Position numbers and translations under genes: made by a program | DNA from: Staphylococcus equorum | Lineage (GTDB): Bacteria; Bacillota; Bacilli; Staphylococcales; Staphylococcaceae | Length of the DNA stretch: 64,000 bases | Reading direction: 5' to 3' | NCBI RefSeq assembly: GCF_001747895.1 | Contig: NZ_LNNB01000009.1 | Location: 766,033 to 830,032 of the forward strand | The notes under the pieces: model-generated | What the model saw: the letters and a program-made list of their open reading frames with translations, nothing else | Database searches by the model: none | Told to the model about the DNA's origin: nothing | Part shown: positions 18,791 through 31,495 of the stretch, piece by piece | Layout of the letters: each line of letters opens with the position of its first letter | How positions within the stretch are numbered: the stretch's first letter is position 1

Positions 18791-19766
18791 AAAATTCTAA
18801 AGTTTCTTTCGCTTTTTCAATGATGTCGTTTTTGTTTGGTAACCAAACATTTTCAGCTTGTGTAAACGGATAAACTGTATCTGCCGCTGCAACACGAGCG
18901 ATTGGCGCTTCTAATGAAAGAATAGAGCGTTCTGCTAATTCAGAAACAACTTGTGCTCCAACACCAGCTTGACGTTGCGCTTCTTGTATTACTACAGCAC
19001 GTCCTGTTTTTTCTACTGAAGCAACAAGTGTTTCGATATCGATTGGTTGAACTGTACGTAAGTCAATAACTTCGACTGAATAACCATCTTTTTCTAACTC
19101 TTCTGCTGCTTTTAATGACTCTTGTACCATTGCACCATATGCAATAAGCGTAATGTCATTACCTTCTTGTTTCACACTTGCTTTACCAATTTCGATTGTG
19201 TACTCTTCTTCAGGTACTTCATCACGGAAAGAGCGGTATAATTTCATATGTTCTAAATATACAACTGGGTCATTACTTCTGATTGCTGAGATTAATAATC
19301 CTTTAGCATCATACGGATTAGACGGAATTACAACGTGTAAACCTGGTGATTGAGCTAAAAGACCTTCTAAGTTGTCAGCATGCAATTCTGGTGTATGAAC
19401 GCCACCACCAAATGGTGCACGAATAGTAACAGGTGATTGTTTAGAGTTACCAGAACGGAAACGCGTACGCGCAATTTGTCCTGCTATAGAGTCGAATACT
19501 TCAAATACAAATCCTAAGAATTGTACTTCCATTACTGGACGGTATCCTTGAGTAGATAAGCCTAAAGCTAGACCACCAATACCAGATTCAGCTAAAGGTG
19601 TATCAAATACACGGTCTTCACCGAATTCTTTTTGTAAACCTTCAGTTACACGGAAAACACCACCGTTAACACCGACGTCTTCACCGAAAAGTAAAACATT
19701 TTCATCGTTTTGTAATTCGGTTTTAAGCGCGTTGTTAATCGCTTGAACCATTGTCATTTGTGCCAT
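18789..19766 (-). CDS. pdhB: Pyruvate dehydrogenase E1 beta subunit
   Basis: Beta chain of the thiamine-diphosphate-dependent E1, 325 residues. It starts [18 protein letters not shown] and shows [19 protein letters not shown] (about residues 26-44), the cofactor-adjacent segment with the activating Glu, then [19 protein letters not shown] and [20 protein letters not shown]. All are family-typical. The start is 3 bp from the pdhA stop, so E1 alpha and beta are produced together. Confidence 0.97.
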   Translation of the reverse strand: MAQMTMVQAINNALKTELQNDENVLLFGEDVGVNGGVFRVTEGLQKEFGEDRVFDTPLAESGIGGLALGLSTQGYRPVMEVQFLGFVFEVFDSIAGQIARTRFRSGNSKQSPVTIRAPFGGGVHTPELHADNLEGLLAQSPGLHVVIPSNPYDAKGLLISAIRSNDPVVYLEHMKLYRSFRDEVPEEEYTIEIGKASVKQEGNDITLIAYGAMVQESLKAAEELEKDGYSVEVIDLRTVQPIDIETLVASVEKTGRAVVIQEAQRQAGVGAQVVSELAERSILSLEAPIARVAAADTVYPFTQAENVWLPNKNDIIEKAKETLEF

Positions 19767-19769
19767 CGG

Positions 19770-20882
<1,113 letters not shown>

Positions 20883-20995
20883 TCAATTCACCATACCTTT
20901 CCCGTATAATAGAAACTTATTTTATCCTTCAATATTGTACCACAAAACTGTTACACTGTTAAATAATTTGAAAAAGTTCTGTAATACTTAAGACA

Positions 20996-21043
20996 AGTAC
21001 AGTTTTTAATCTGTACTACTGTTTTTCATAGCGCTGTACTACT
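20996..21043. promoter_or_regulatory. AGTACAG/CTGTACT repeat cluster upstream of pdhA
   Basis: AGTACAG at 20996-21002 is inverted by CTGTACT at 21011-21017. The ten-base CTGTACTACT occurs again at 21034-21043, 23 bp further on. Three related half-sites 115-160 bp upstream of pdhA could be an operator array or form a leader hairpin. No known regulator consensus matches that I can name. Confidence 0.35.
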
Positions 21044-21146
21044 CCAAAACCGAGTCACTATAAAGTAATTCCCTTAAAATTGTAAGCGCCCTCATATCAT
21101 ATGCTATAACGTAGCTATTTAAAATTCAAATTTATCGCTTTTAAAT

Positions 21147-21773
21147 TTAAGAAAGATTGTCTACATCTTCTTTTTCTTTGTTCACTTTATTCATTGCATC
21201 TGAGTATTTTTCAAATGATTTATTCATATTTTTATATGATTTCGAAACCGCTTCTGCTTTATTGTCTATTTGCTCTTGACTCACTTCGTCACCCGAAGTA
21301 TAACCAAACATATCTTTTTCCTTATTCAAAATGTTTTTATATGCTTTGGCGTATTCATCATGTGCTTTGTATTTATCTTTAAGCGCTTGGTTCAATTGTG
21401 TCACTTCTTTTTTCTTATCTTCATCGCTTATATTATCAACATGCTTTTCAGCTTTTTTAAATGCTTTTTCTGAGTTATCTAAAGCTTCTTCTTCTTTTTT
21501 AAATGTTTTTTCTCTTTCTTCAACATTGTCCACGACTTTTTTCGAAGTATCTTTCACTTCTGCTTGGTCCTTACCATTAATTTGCTCAACTAATTTTTGC
21601 TTGTCTTGTTCAAGACTATTTAATTTCTTCCCTACTGAAGATACAGGTTTCTCTTCATCAAATGCTTTTTGTACTTTTTCGTTATAATCTTCTATTTCAC
21701 CTTTGTCTGTTGTACACCCCGCTACTAACATTGTAGAAGCGAGTATCGCACCGATGCTATACTTTAATTTCAT
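21147..21773 (-). CDS. YkyA-type cell-envelope lipoprotein
   Basis: A 208-residue secreted lipoprotein. The signal peptide ends in a good lipobox LVAGC with the lipidated Cys at residue 20. The mature part is almost entirely charged and helical (KKLNSLEQDKQKLVEQ, KEVTQLNQALKDKYKAHDEY), expected to form coiled coils outside the membrane, as in the YkyA family of putative cell-wall-binding lipoproteins. Gene order ykyA-def-pdh fits Bacillus and staphylococci. It is convergent with none of its neighbours and divergent from def. Molecular role unknown. The ATG follows GGAGGATTTC. Confidence 0.85.
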   Translation of the reverse strand: MKLKYSIGAILASTMLVAGCTTDKGEIEDYNEKVQKAFDEEKPVSSVGKKLNSLEQDKQKLVEQINGKDQAEVKDTSKKVVDNVEEREKTFKKEEEALDNSEKAFKKAEKHVDNISDEDKKKEVTQLNQALKDKYKAHDEYAKAYKNILNKEKDMFGYTSGDEVSQEQIDNKAEAVSKSYKNMNKSFEKYSDAMNKVNKEKEDVDNLS

Positions 21774-21890
21774 TTTTTGAGAAATCCTCCTTTATTTGTG
21801 TGTTATATTATATAATATTTTATAAGAAATCAAATGTATCACTGTATTTTAAGCGTTAAACTTTGGTATATTTTATATTAAGGAAGGTGT

Positions 21891-22451
21891 ATGAACAAAA
21901 TGATAACAATGAAAGATATTATCCGAGATGGTCACCCCACACTTCGTGAAAAAGCAAAAGATGTAACAATACCGCTTTCTGACGAAGATCGTGAAACTTT
22001 AAAAGCTATGCGCGAATTTTTAATTAATAGCCAGGATGAGGAAACAGCTAATAAGTATGGACTTCGCTCAGGAGTTGGACTTGCTGCTCCACAAATTAAT
22101 ATTGCCAAAAAAATGATAGCAGTTTATTTACCAGATGATGGTGATGGCAAAAGTTATGATTTAGCATTAGTTAACCCTAAAATCATGAGCCACAGCGTTC
22201 AAGAAGCTTATTTACCAACTGGCGAAGGTTGTTTAAGCGTAGATGAAAATATTCCAGGACTCGTCCACCGTAAATATCGAATCACGGTAAAAGCTACAGA
22301 TATAGATGGTAATGACGTGAAATTACGTTTAAAAGGTTACCCAGCTGTTGTCGTTCAACATGAGATAGACCATATAAATGGCGTAATGTTTTATGATCAT
22401 ATTGATCCAAACAACCCACTTACGCCACATGAAGATGCAGTAGAAGTTTAA
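21891..22451 (+). CDS. def: Peptide deformylase
   Basis: Metalloenzyme that removes the formyl group from the N-terminus of nascent proteins. All three motifs are present: GVGLAAPQ (about residues 61-68), EGCLS (about 112-116) with the metal-binding Cys, and QHEIDH (about 156-161) with the two His ligands and catalytic Glu. The 186-residue length and the insertion around residues 80-95 ([10 protein letters not shown]) are typical of the type 2 Gram-positive enzyme. Several in-frame ATGs occur at the start; the first has AAGGA six bases upstream. Confidence 0.97.
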   Translation: MNKMITMKDIIRDGHPTLREKAKDVTIPLSDEDRETLKAMREFLINSQDEETANKYGLRSGVGLAAPQINIAKKMIAVYLPDDGDGKSYDLALVNPKIMSHSVQEAYLPTGEGCLSVDENIPGLVHRKYRITVKATDIDGNDVKLRLKGYPAVVVQHEIDHINGVMFYDHIDPNNPLTPHEDAVEV

Positions 22452-22476
22452 GCTATTAAAAATAATATGCCGTTAG

Positions 22477-22512
22477 CACATTGAGGATTTCTCAAAGCTA
22501 ACGGCATTTTTT
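22477..22512. terminator. Bidirectional terminator between def and the small unknown gene
   Basis: ATGCCGTTAGC with TTGAG pairs with CTCAA and GCTAACGGCAT, followed by TTTTTT on the plus strand. The minus-strand gene ends inside it. Confidence 0.85.
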
Positions 22513-22783
22513 ACATAAAGTCATCTCTTCGTTCAGTAAATGGTATATCTAATTTTTTGAGTTCTGTCTTTAAGTCGTTTAATTCTTTAATGTCTATAAA
22601 TTCTGGGTCATGATTATGTTTAACGTAATTTTGATCACCATTTACAGTATCAATTATTTCATTATAATTAAAAAACATGATTACTTGTTCTGTACGGATT
22701 TCAAAAGTGATATCTTGAAATATTTTATCGTTTCGATTTTTTTCTTTTTTAACATCTTCTATAATTCTTTTCACTCGATCCAT
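22511..22783 (-). CDS. Hypothetical 90-residue protein
   Basis: Not recognised. The ATG at 22783 is preferred because AAGGGTG lies six bases upstream; a GTG three codons earlier would overlap that site. The product is soluble and strongly charged, with a K/E/R-rich first third (RVKRIIEDVKKEKNRNDK), a beta-like middle (ITFEIRTEQVIMFFNY) and an acidic end (IPFTERRDDFM). Convergent with def and sharing its terminator. Confidence 0.65.
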   Translation of the reverse strand: MDRVKRIIEDVKKEKNRNDKIFQDITFEIRTEQVIMFFNYNEIIDTVNGDQNYVKHNHDPEFIDIKELNDLKTELKKLDIPFTERRDDFM

Positions 22784-23290
22784 TTCTATCACCCTTACCC
22801 ATCTATCGTTTCTATATTTAATATATTACTCTGTGCAATATTAAATAATAACTCTCTTTCATCATAATTAACTTTCAACGCACACTCAAGTTTTATGATG
22901 ATTTATTGCAGTATTTTACATAACTAAAGATTTGAATTTGCGGATTAAATATTAATTATAATAAAAATGAAATTATTTGTACTTATTAAAAGAGGCACTA
23001 AAGATAAAACTGCTTTATTTATTCTACTACATCATGTAAAATGAGAAATAACTGAAAACATATGAAACATAGTGTTTGTAGTTTTCTAAACGAACGAACT
23101 GAAGATCTCCCTAGAAACATACTGGGCAAAAAAACTAGTATGTTCTATTTATATACAGTATCAGTGTCCATGCATAATTAGAAGTGCAGTTAATTTCAAA
23201 TAACCAATGGATACTTAACACTTTTATATTACTAGGGTTTTACTATACAAAATTAAAAATCAAACATGATTTTAGGAGGAAATATATAAA
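22784..23290. other. Long divergent intergenic region upstream of rpoY
   Basis: About 500 bp of AT-rich sequence without a credible gene. It should hold promoters for the unknown gene and for rpoY-rnjA. The only structure seen is a hairpin at 23113-23145 (AGAAACATACT with AGTATGTTCT, one bulged A) followed by ATTTATATAC, which may be part of the rpoY leader. Confidence 0.4.
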
Positions 23291-25314
<2,024 letters not shown>

Positions 25315-25321
25315 GTATTAT

Positions 25322-25363
25322 AAAACAGTCCACACATTGTCAAAACATTGTGTGGGCTGTTTT
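25322..25363 (+). terminator. Terminator of rpoY-rnjA
   Basis: AAACAG-T-CCACACA pairs with TGTGTGG-G-CTGTTTT around a 12-base loop. Confidence 0.85.
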
Positions 25364-25521
25364 GCTATGACTAATCTATTTTATATAAATTGATTATTTT
25401 GCAATGTAAAAGGAATTCTATAATTTCTACTGCTTAAGATGGTATTTTAAGTCTTTTACCATTGATTAACATACCTCGTTTAATTAATAGTATTTTAATG
25501 ATTCTGCAACTGAATTGGATA

Positions 25522-25552
25522 TAAAAAAGAAGCCTCCTGTTTTGGAGACTTC
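25522..25552 (-). terminator. Terminator of ktrA
   Basis: On the minus strand GAAGTCTCC pairs with GGAGGCTTC (one G-U pair) and is followed by TTTTTTAT. Confidence 0.85.
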
Positions 25553-25567
25553 TTCAATATTACTCAT

Positions 25568-26227
25568 TTATCGAACCACTTTTTTCTCAAAACGATTTAA
25601 GTCATTATCATGCCCTATCATAATTAATATATCACCGATTTCAATACTAATATTAGGGTCAGGAGAAACTAATATTTCTTTACCTCTTTTTATAGCAATA
25701 ATACTTATCCCGAATTGTGCTCGAATATCTAATTCTATAATGGTTTGGCCAGCCATTTTTTCGCTCGCTTTAATCTCTACAATTGAATGTTCATCTGCAA
25801 GTTCTAAATAATCTAACACACTTGCACTTGCGACATTGTGAGCAATTCTTCTTCCCATATCTCTTTCAGGGTGAACAACCGTATCCGCGCCAATTTTATT
25901 TAAAATTTTTGCGTGATAATCATTTTGCGCTTTAGCTGTTACTTTTTTTACACCTAACTCTTTTAAAATTAAGGTTGTTAACGTGCTTGATTGTATATTC
26001 TCACCTATAGCTACGATGACATGATCAAAATTTCTGATACCTAAACTTTTCATAACAGCTTCATCTGTTGTGTCAGCAATGACAGCATGTGTCGCAATAT
26101 CACTATATTCGTTTACACGTGCTTCATTCATATCAATTGCCATAACATCCATATCTAATGCGTTAAGTTCTCTTACTATACTGCCACCGAATCGACCTAA
26201 GCCGATAACCACATACTCTTTGTCCAT
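25568..26227 (-). CDS. ktrA: Ktr potassium uptake regulatory subunit (RCK protein)
   Basis: Cytosolic gating ring of the Ktr potassium channel, 219 residues. The RCK_N domain opens with the nucleotide-binding VIGLGRFGGSIVREL (about residues 6-20) and the acidic end of the second strand (AIDMNE). The RCK_C domain covers about residues 135-219 and ends GDILIMIGHDNDLNRFEKK. In S. aureus the protein at this locus (called KtrA or KtrC) binds cyclic di-AMP through RCK_C; that is literature knowledge. The start at 26227 follows GGAGGACGC; an upstream extension is unsupported. The membrane subunit gene is not here. Monocistronic with its own terminator. Confidence 0.9.
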   Translation of the reverse strand: MDKEYVVIGLGRFGGSIVRELNALDMDVMAIDMNEARVNEYSDIATHAVIADTTDEAVMKSLGIRNFDHVIVAIGENIQSSTLTTLILKELGVKKVTAKAQNDYHAKILNKIGADTVVHPERDMGRRIAHNVASASVLDYLELADEHSIVEIKASEKMAGQTIIELDIRAQFGISIIAIKRGKEILVSPDPNISIEIGDILIMIGHDNDLNRFEKKVVR

Positions 26228-26325
26228 ATGCGTCCTCCAATTTAAAAAATCACGGATAAGATAGCCATCCATCAGTCAAGACGAACTAGTGAATAACTAT
26301 CAATACCTCATTTCAAAAAATTAAT

Positions 26326-27342
26326 TTATTTTTTTCCTTCAACATAATCTTTGTCGAAAACAAATAATCTTAATAATAATATTAACGATGGAATGAGTAA
26401 AAGTAAACCTAAAACAAATGCAATAATTAAAGCAATGGCCATGCTACTATTAACAACGCCTTCATCTATACGAACATATGGGTATAGAATGTATGGCATT
26501 TTGCTGGCACCATATCCGAAAAATGCAAATCCCATTTGTAGTATAACAAGGATAAATGCAAATCCGTGCCATTTTTTCATTAATGTAAGTACCATAACAC
26601 CTATAAAGCTTATAAAGCTTAGTAGGAACATCCACCAATAATCAGTTACTGCGCTTAAGAAATGCGCTTCGTTTTGTAGTCTTAACGATACAAATACGAA
26701 TAATGAAATTGCGATCATCGGTGGCCCCCAGAATAGGAACCAATATCTTAATAAATCATATGCTGGTTTGTCTTTAGCTTTTGAAGCATAGTACGTAAGG
26801 AAGCCTGAAGAAATGTATAGCACTGATATAACAGCTAAGAATACGACAGACCATGAATAAGGACTCAAGGCTAATTCAAGCCAGTCCAAATCTATATTAT
26901 CACCTGAACCTGTAATAAAGCCCCCTTCTGATATTGTTAGCGTTGTAGCAAGCGCTGCTGGAATAAACAATCCTGACAGGCCGTACATTGCTAACCAAAT
27001 AAGTTTTGAATCAGGTCCATAATTTTCAAATGCGTAAAAGCTACCTCTAATTGTTAGTAATATTAATGCTATTGAAGCCGGTACGAGTAGTACCGTACCA
27101 AAATATTTTGCCGCATCAGGGAAAAATCCTACGATGCCAACGAAAAAGAATACAAAGAAAACGTTTGTTACTTCCCACACAGGATTTAAATAACGACCTA
27201 TTAAATGGTTAATTTGTTTATCTTGTTTAGTTACTTTTGCGTGAAGTGTAAAGAACCCAGCACCAAAATCAATAGAGGCGATAATAATATAAGAGAATAA
27301 AAATATTCCAAGTACTGTAATACCTATATAAGCAAATATCAT
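26326..27342 (-). CDS. cydB: Cytochrome bd-type quinol oxidase subunit II
   Basis: Second subunit of the high-affinity quinol oxidase, 338 residues with eight or nine hydrophobic helices. It starts with ASIDFGAGFFTLH and has the early NPVWEVTNVFFVFF segment (about residues 53-66), which are CydB hallmarks. The ATG shares a base with the cydA stop (TAATG), so expression is coupled. I see no gene for CydCD or CydX nearby. Confidence 0.95.
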   Translation of the reverse strand: MIFAYIGITVLGIFLFSYIIIASIDFGAGFFTLHAKVTKQDKQINHLIGRYLNPVWEVTNVFFVFFFVGIVGFFPDAAKYFGTVLLVPASIALILLTIRGSFYAFENYGPDSKLIWLAMYGLSGLFIPAALATTLTISEGGFITGSGDNIDLDWLELALSPYSWSVVFLAVISVLYISSGFLTYYASKAKDKPAYDLLRYWFLFWGPPMIAISLFVFVSLRLQNEAHFLSAVTDYWWMFLLSFISFIGVMVLTLMKKWHGFAFILVILQMGFAFFGYGASKMPYILYPYVRIDEGVVNSSMAIALIIAFVLGLLLLIPSLILLLRLFVFDKDYVEGKK

Positions 27343-28694
27343 TACTCATCACCTCTTTCTGGTGTATTTTCTTCTACATCTTTATATGCTGGTTTATTTC
27401 TGAACATACGAATTAATACGTATGCGGTAGTCACGATTAAAATCATATATAAGATACCGAATAATATTGTCACGAGTGTTAAACCACCTGCTTGAGTTGC
27501 AGCATCAGCTACTTTAAGGTAACCACGAACCAACCATGGTTGACGACCTTGTTCAGTTAAGAACCAACCAGCTTCTATTGCAATCATTGCTGCTGGTCCA
27601 GTTAATAATGCACCATACAATATTGGTTTTGAATAAGTGAATTTGCGTAATTTCTTAAATATAAGCGTTAATATAAACGCGCCTGATACGATTAAGCAGA
27701 AAACACCCATAGAAACCATAATATCAAAGTAATAGTGTACAATCATCGGTGGATGCAGTTCTTCTGGAAACTCATTTAATCCTTTTACTTCAGTATTTGT
27801 ATTATTGTCAGCCAAGAAACTGAGTATACCAGGTATTTTTATGGCACCTGATACTTCTTGTGTTTCTTCATCTAAACTACCAAAGAATATTAAATCTGCA
27901 TTGGACTCTGTTTCAAAGTGCCATTCATAAGCAGCAAGTTTTTCTGGTTGCTCTTGATGTAGAAACTTAGCTGATAAATCTCCAGCTAACATAGAACCTA
28001 AAGTAAATACTACGCCAAGAATCATTGTTAGTTTCAATGCTTTTTTATGATATTCTGTATCTTTCTTGAATTTGTTTTTCAATAATTTAAATGCAGCAAT
28101 TGCAGCAAGTACAAATGCCATCGTCATAAGTGCTGTAGCAACAACGTGGAACGATCTAATTAAGAACGATTCGTTAAACATCGCTGCCCAAGGCTGGACG
28201 TTAACCATTTTTCCATCTTTCATATCGAAGCCAGCTGGTGTATTCATAAATGAATTGACCGCTGTAATGAAAAATGCTGAGAATGTACCACCTATAATGA
28301 CGGGAATACTAATAAGGAAATGGGTCCATTTACTCTTAAATCTATCCCATGTATATAAATAGATACTTAAGAAAATTGCTTCAAAGAAGAAAGCAAATGT
28401 TTCCATAAATAATGGTAATGCAATAACGTGACCACCCATTTGCATAAATGTTGGCCATAATAGTGATAATTGCAGTCCAATAATTGTACCTGTCACAACA
28501 CCAACAGCTACCGTAATGGTATATCCTTTAGACCATCTTTTGGCTAATGTTATATATTTTGGATCATTTCTTTTTATACCTAAAAATTCAGCAACAGCAA
28601 ACATTAATGGCACGCCCACACCAATCGTTGCGAATATGATATGAACCGCGAGTGTCATCGCAGTTAAAAAACGGGCTAATTCAACTGAATCCAT
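27342..28694 (-). CDS. cydA: Cytochrome bd-type quinol oxidase subunit I
   Basis: Catalytic, haem-bearing subunit, 450 residues from the ATG at 28694, which follows AAAGGTGAT. The longer frame to 28724 would run through the Rex operator and is rejected. Visible are LARFLTAMTLAVHIIFATIG with the first haem-ligand His, ALPLFMETFAFFFEAIFLSIY and the later EAGWFLTEQGRQPW. The Q-loop between helices 6 and 7 is short, as in Gram-positive enzymes. Expression is probably induced when NADH rises at low oxygen, through the Rex site. Confidence 0.96.
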   Translation of the reverse strand: MDSVELARFLTAMTLAVHIIFATIGVGVPLMFAVAEFLGIKRNDPKYITLAKRWSKGYTITVAVGVVTGTIIGLQLSLLWPTFMQMGGHVIALPLFMETFAFFFEAIFLSIYLYTWDRFKSKWTHFLISIPVIIGGTFSAFFITAVNSFMNTPAGFDMKDGKMVNVQPWAAMFNESFLIRSFHVVATALMTMAFVLAAIAAFKLLKNKFKKDTEYHKKALKLTMILGVVFTLGSMLAGDLSAKFLHQEQPEKLAAYEWHFETESNADLIFFGSLDEETQEVSGAIKIPGILSFLADNNTNTEVKGLNEFPEELHPPMIVHYYFDIMVSMGVFCLIVSGAFILTLIFKKLRKFTYSKPILYGALLTGPAAMIAIEAGWFLTEQGRQPWLVRGYLKVADAATQAGGLTLVTILFGILYMILIVTTAYVLIRMFRNKPAYKDVEENTPERGDE

Positions 28695-28715
28695 AATATC
28701 ACCTTTTTTATTTAT

Positions 28716-28748
28716 TTGTGACAAAAATCACAACGTTTATTCATTATA
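28716..28748 (-). promoter_or_regulatory. cydAB promoter with Rex operator
   Basis: TTGTGACAAAAATCACAA at 28716-28733 is a perfect TTGTGA-N6-TCACAA Rex operator. On the minus strand a TATAAT (28743-28748) with a TTTCAA -35 17 bp upstream places transcription start next to the operator, so bound Rex would block initiation. Rex releases DNA when NADH is high; that is family knowledge. Confidence 0.85.
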
Positions 28749-28896
28749 AACTGCTTTACGTTGTATTGAAATAAGTTGCGTTCAAAATATAGTGACAAAT
28801 TAATGACCACTTGCATGTAAGTCAAAGATTTGTAATAATTTAAAAAGTTTCTTATATTAAAGTATATCGAATTTAAAATAGGAAGGATGAGTTTTA

Positions 28897-29127
28897 ATGG
28901 ATCAAATAATTATTTATACGCAAAATGAATGCCCACCTTGTACTTTTATTAAAAACTATTTGTCAGATAAAGGCGTGTTATATAGCGAAAAAAACATCTC
29001 AAATTCCAAATATAGAAATGAAATGATAGACTATGATGCTTTCGCCACACCTTTTATCTTGTTGAATAATGAGCCGATGTACCAAATTGATATTGATAAA
29101 ATCAACCGTACTTTAAATATAGAATAA
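28897..29127 (+). CDS. Glutaredoxin-like (NrdH-type) protein
   Basis: A 76-residue thioredoxin-fold protein with the active site CPPC (residues 13-16 in NECPPCTFIKNYL) and the cis-proline loop FATPFILL (about 51-58). The size suits the glutaredoxin/NrdH family. It lacks a typical NrdH C-terminus, so the electron acceptor is uncertain. Divergent from cydA; the ATG follows AGGAAGGATG. Probably monocistronic. Confidence 0.85.
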   Translation: MDQIIIYTQNECPPCTFIKNYLSDKGVLYSEKNISNSKYRNEMIDYDAFATPFILLNNEPMYQIDIDKINRTLNIE

Positions 29128-29277
29128 TCATCAAACAATGTAGCTATCCTACATTTGAATGAGTAAATCTTTCACTTTCTAAACTATATGATTTTTAGTG
29201 TTATTACAAAGTTACTGTTTAACAACATGCAATGACTTACTACATTAATTCTTAATTTTTTTAATTCATAGCAAAAT

Positions 29278-29321
29278 AAAAAAGCTGATAGCGCCACTAT
29301 AAGTGGTCTATCAGCTTTTTT
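29278..29321. terminator. Bidirectional terminator between the glutaredoxin gene and ptsI
   Basis: AAAAAAGCTGATAG and CTATCAGCTTTTTT form the stem, with CCACT/AGTGG inside. Confidence 0.9.
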
Positions 29322-29348
29322 CGAACTCAAATGTTCAATTATTATTTA

Positions 29349-31064
29349 TTATTTAGCATATTGCTCAACTAGTTCTTGTACTTCTTCAGAAGTTGCACAA
29401 TTAATTGCTCTTTGTGACAATTCTTCCATTTCATTTTGGCTTAAACCTTTGATTTGACGACGCGCTTTAAGTACTGATGTAGCACTCATTGAGAATTCAT
29501 CTAATCCTAAGCCTAATAGTAATGGAATAGCGATTTCGTCGCCTGCCATTTCGCCACACATACCAGTCCATTTACCTTCTTTATGTGATGCTTCGATCAC
29601 TTGTTTTACTAAACGTAAAATTGAAGGATTGTATGGTTGATACAAGTATGAAACGCGTTCAGACATGCGGTCAGCCGCCATTGTATATTGAATTAAATCA
29701 TTCGTTCCAATACTGAAGAAGTCAACTTCTTTTGCGAAGACATCTGCTAATGCAGCAGTTGAAGGAATTTCAACCATGATACCTAATTCAATATCATCAG
29801 AAACTTCTGTACCTTCTTGTTTTAAGTTTTCTTTTTCTTCAAGTAATAATGCTTTAGCATCACGGAACTCATTGATTGTTGCAACCATTGGGAACATGAT
29901 ATTTAATTTACCGTAAACAGATGCACGTAATAATGCACGAAGTTGCGGTCTGAAAATATCAGGTTGGTCTAAACATAAACGAATCGCACGATAACCTAAG
30001 AATGGATTCATTTCTTCAGGTAGATTCAAATATGGTAACTCTTTATCGCCACCGATATCTAATGTACGTACAACAACACGTTTATCTTCCATCGTTTCTA
30101 AAACTTTTTTATAGGCTTCAAATTGTTCATCTTCAGTAGGCATTTCATCTCTACCCATATATAAAAATTCCGTACGATATAAACCAATACCTTCTGCACC
30201 ATTTTCAATAACACCTTTTAAATCATTAGGTGTACCGATGTTTGCAGCTAATTCAGCATGTTTACCGTCAATTGTTTTTGTTTCTTCATTGCGCAATTTT
30301 TGTAATTCTTTTTTATCTTCGAAGAAACGTTCACGTTTATTTTCATAAGCGATCACTTCATCATCTGTAGGATCAATAATTACTTCACCAGTTAATCCAT
30401 CAACGATAATCATATCGCCTTGTTTAACGTCTTTAGTAATAGATTTTGTACCTACAACTGCAGGAATTTCTAAAGAACGGCTCATAATTGCTGAGTGTGA
30501 TGTTCTTCCACCAATATTTGTTACAAAGCCTTGCACGAATTCTTTATTTAATTGAGCAGTATCTGAAGGTGTTAAATCGTTTCCGATTATAACAACGCTT
30601 TCATCAATGATACTTGGGTTTGGTAACTCTACACCTAAAATATGTGCTAACACACGTTTAGAAACGTCACGGATATCAGCAGCACGTTCTTTCATGTATT
30701 CATTATCCATATTTTCAAATATAGTAATGAATTGTCCAGTTACTTCAGATAATGCAGTTGGTGCGTTAACTTGGTCATTTTTAATCTTGTCTTCAATCGG
30801 TTGAATTAACTCTGGATCATCTAAAACTAATAAATGAGCATCAAAAATTGCTGCTTTATCAGCACCTAGATTTTTTTCAGCGTTATTTCTTATTTTTGTT
30901 AATTCAACTTTAGATGTTTCGATGGCATCATTGAACTTAGCAATTTCAGCGTCGGTATCTGTAATCTTTTCACTATTATATGAAAGATCTGGTTCAACTA
31001 ATAAATATGCTTTGGCAATCGCTACACCATCAGATGCAGCAATACCATTTATATAGTTAGACAT
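29349..31064 (-). CDS. ptsI: PTS enzyme I (phosphoenolpyruvate-protein phosphotransferase)
   Basis: General PTS component that takes phosphate from PEP and passes it to HPr. The 571-residue protein has the phosphorylated His in [13 protein letters not shown] (about residues 185-197), the PEP-binding [17 protein letters not shown] (about 295-311) and [14 protein letters not shown], with the C-terminal Cys in GMCGEMAGD. It starts one base after the ptsH stop, so the two are coupled. Confidence 0.97.
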   Translation of the reverse strand: MSNYINGIAASDGVAIAKAYLLVEPDLSYNSEKITDTDAEIAKFNDAIETSKVELTKIRNNAEKNLGADKAAIFDAHLLVLDDPELIQPIEDKIKNDQVNAPTALSEVTGQFITIFENMDNEYMKERAADIRDVSKRVLAHILGVELPNPSIIDESVVIIGNDLTPSDTAQLNKEFVQGFVTNIGGRTSHSAIMSRSLEIPAVVGTKSITKDVKQGDMIIVDGLTGEVIIDPTDDEVIAYENKRERFFEDKKELQKLRNEETKTIDGKHAELAANIGTPNDLKGVIENGAEGIGLYRTEFLYMGRDEMPTEDEQFEAYKKVLETMEDKRVVVRTLDIGGDKELPYLNLPEEMNPFLGYRAIRLCLDQPDIFRPQLRALLRASVYGKLNIMFPMVATINEFRDAKALLLEEKENLKQEGTEVSDDIELGIMVEIPSTAALADVFAKEVDFFSIGTNDLIQYTMAADRMSERVSYLYQPYNPSILRLVKQVIEASHKEGKWTGMCGEMAGDEIAIPLLLGLGLDEFSMSATSVLKARRQIKGLSQNEMEELSQRAINCATSEEVQELVEQYAK

Positions 31065-31065
31065 A

Positions 31066-31332
31066 TTATTTAGTTAATCCTTCTTTAGATAAAATCTCAG
31101 TGATTGCTTCGATTGCGTCTTTTTCATCGCTACCATCAGCGTAGATAGTGATTTCAGCATCTTTACCTACACCTAAACTCATAACACCCATGATTGATTT
31201 CAAGTTAACTTTTTTACCGTTATATTCTAATTGAATATCTGAATCAAATTTTGAGGCAGTTTGAACAAGCATTGTCGCTGGACGAGCGTGAATACCTGTT
31301 TCATCGATAATTACATATGATTTTTGTTCCAT
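31066..31332 (-). CDS. ptsH: PTS phosphocarrier protein HPr
   Basis: 88-residue HPr. GIHARPAT holds the His (residue 15) phosphorylated by enzyme [10 protein letters not shown] holds the regulatory Ser (residue 46) phosphorylated by HPr kinase, which allows CcpA-dependent catabolite control. The start follows AAGGAGAAAT. First gene of ptsHI. Confidence 0.98.
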   Translation of the reverse strand: MEQKSYVIIDETGIHARPATMLVQTASKFDSDIQLEYNGKKVNLKSIMGVMSLGVGKDAEITIYADGSDEKDAIEAITEILSKEGLTK

Positions 31333-31495
31333 AATTTATTTCTCCTTCGTATAGTTAGAATCGTTAGTTTATTATAAAACCTAACATAGTTTTATATAAT
31401 AAGATTACCAAATTATATATATAAATTCAATTCCTTGCACCCATGTCATGACAATATTCAGCGATTATTTAACAATTTGTGAAAACGCTGTAGTT

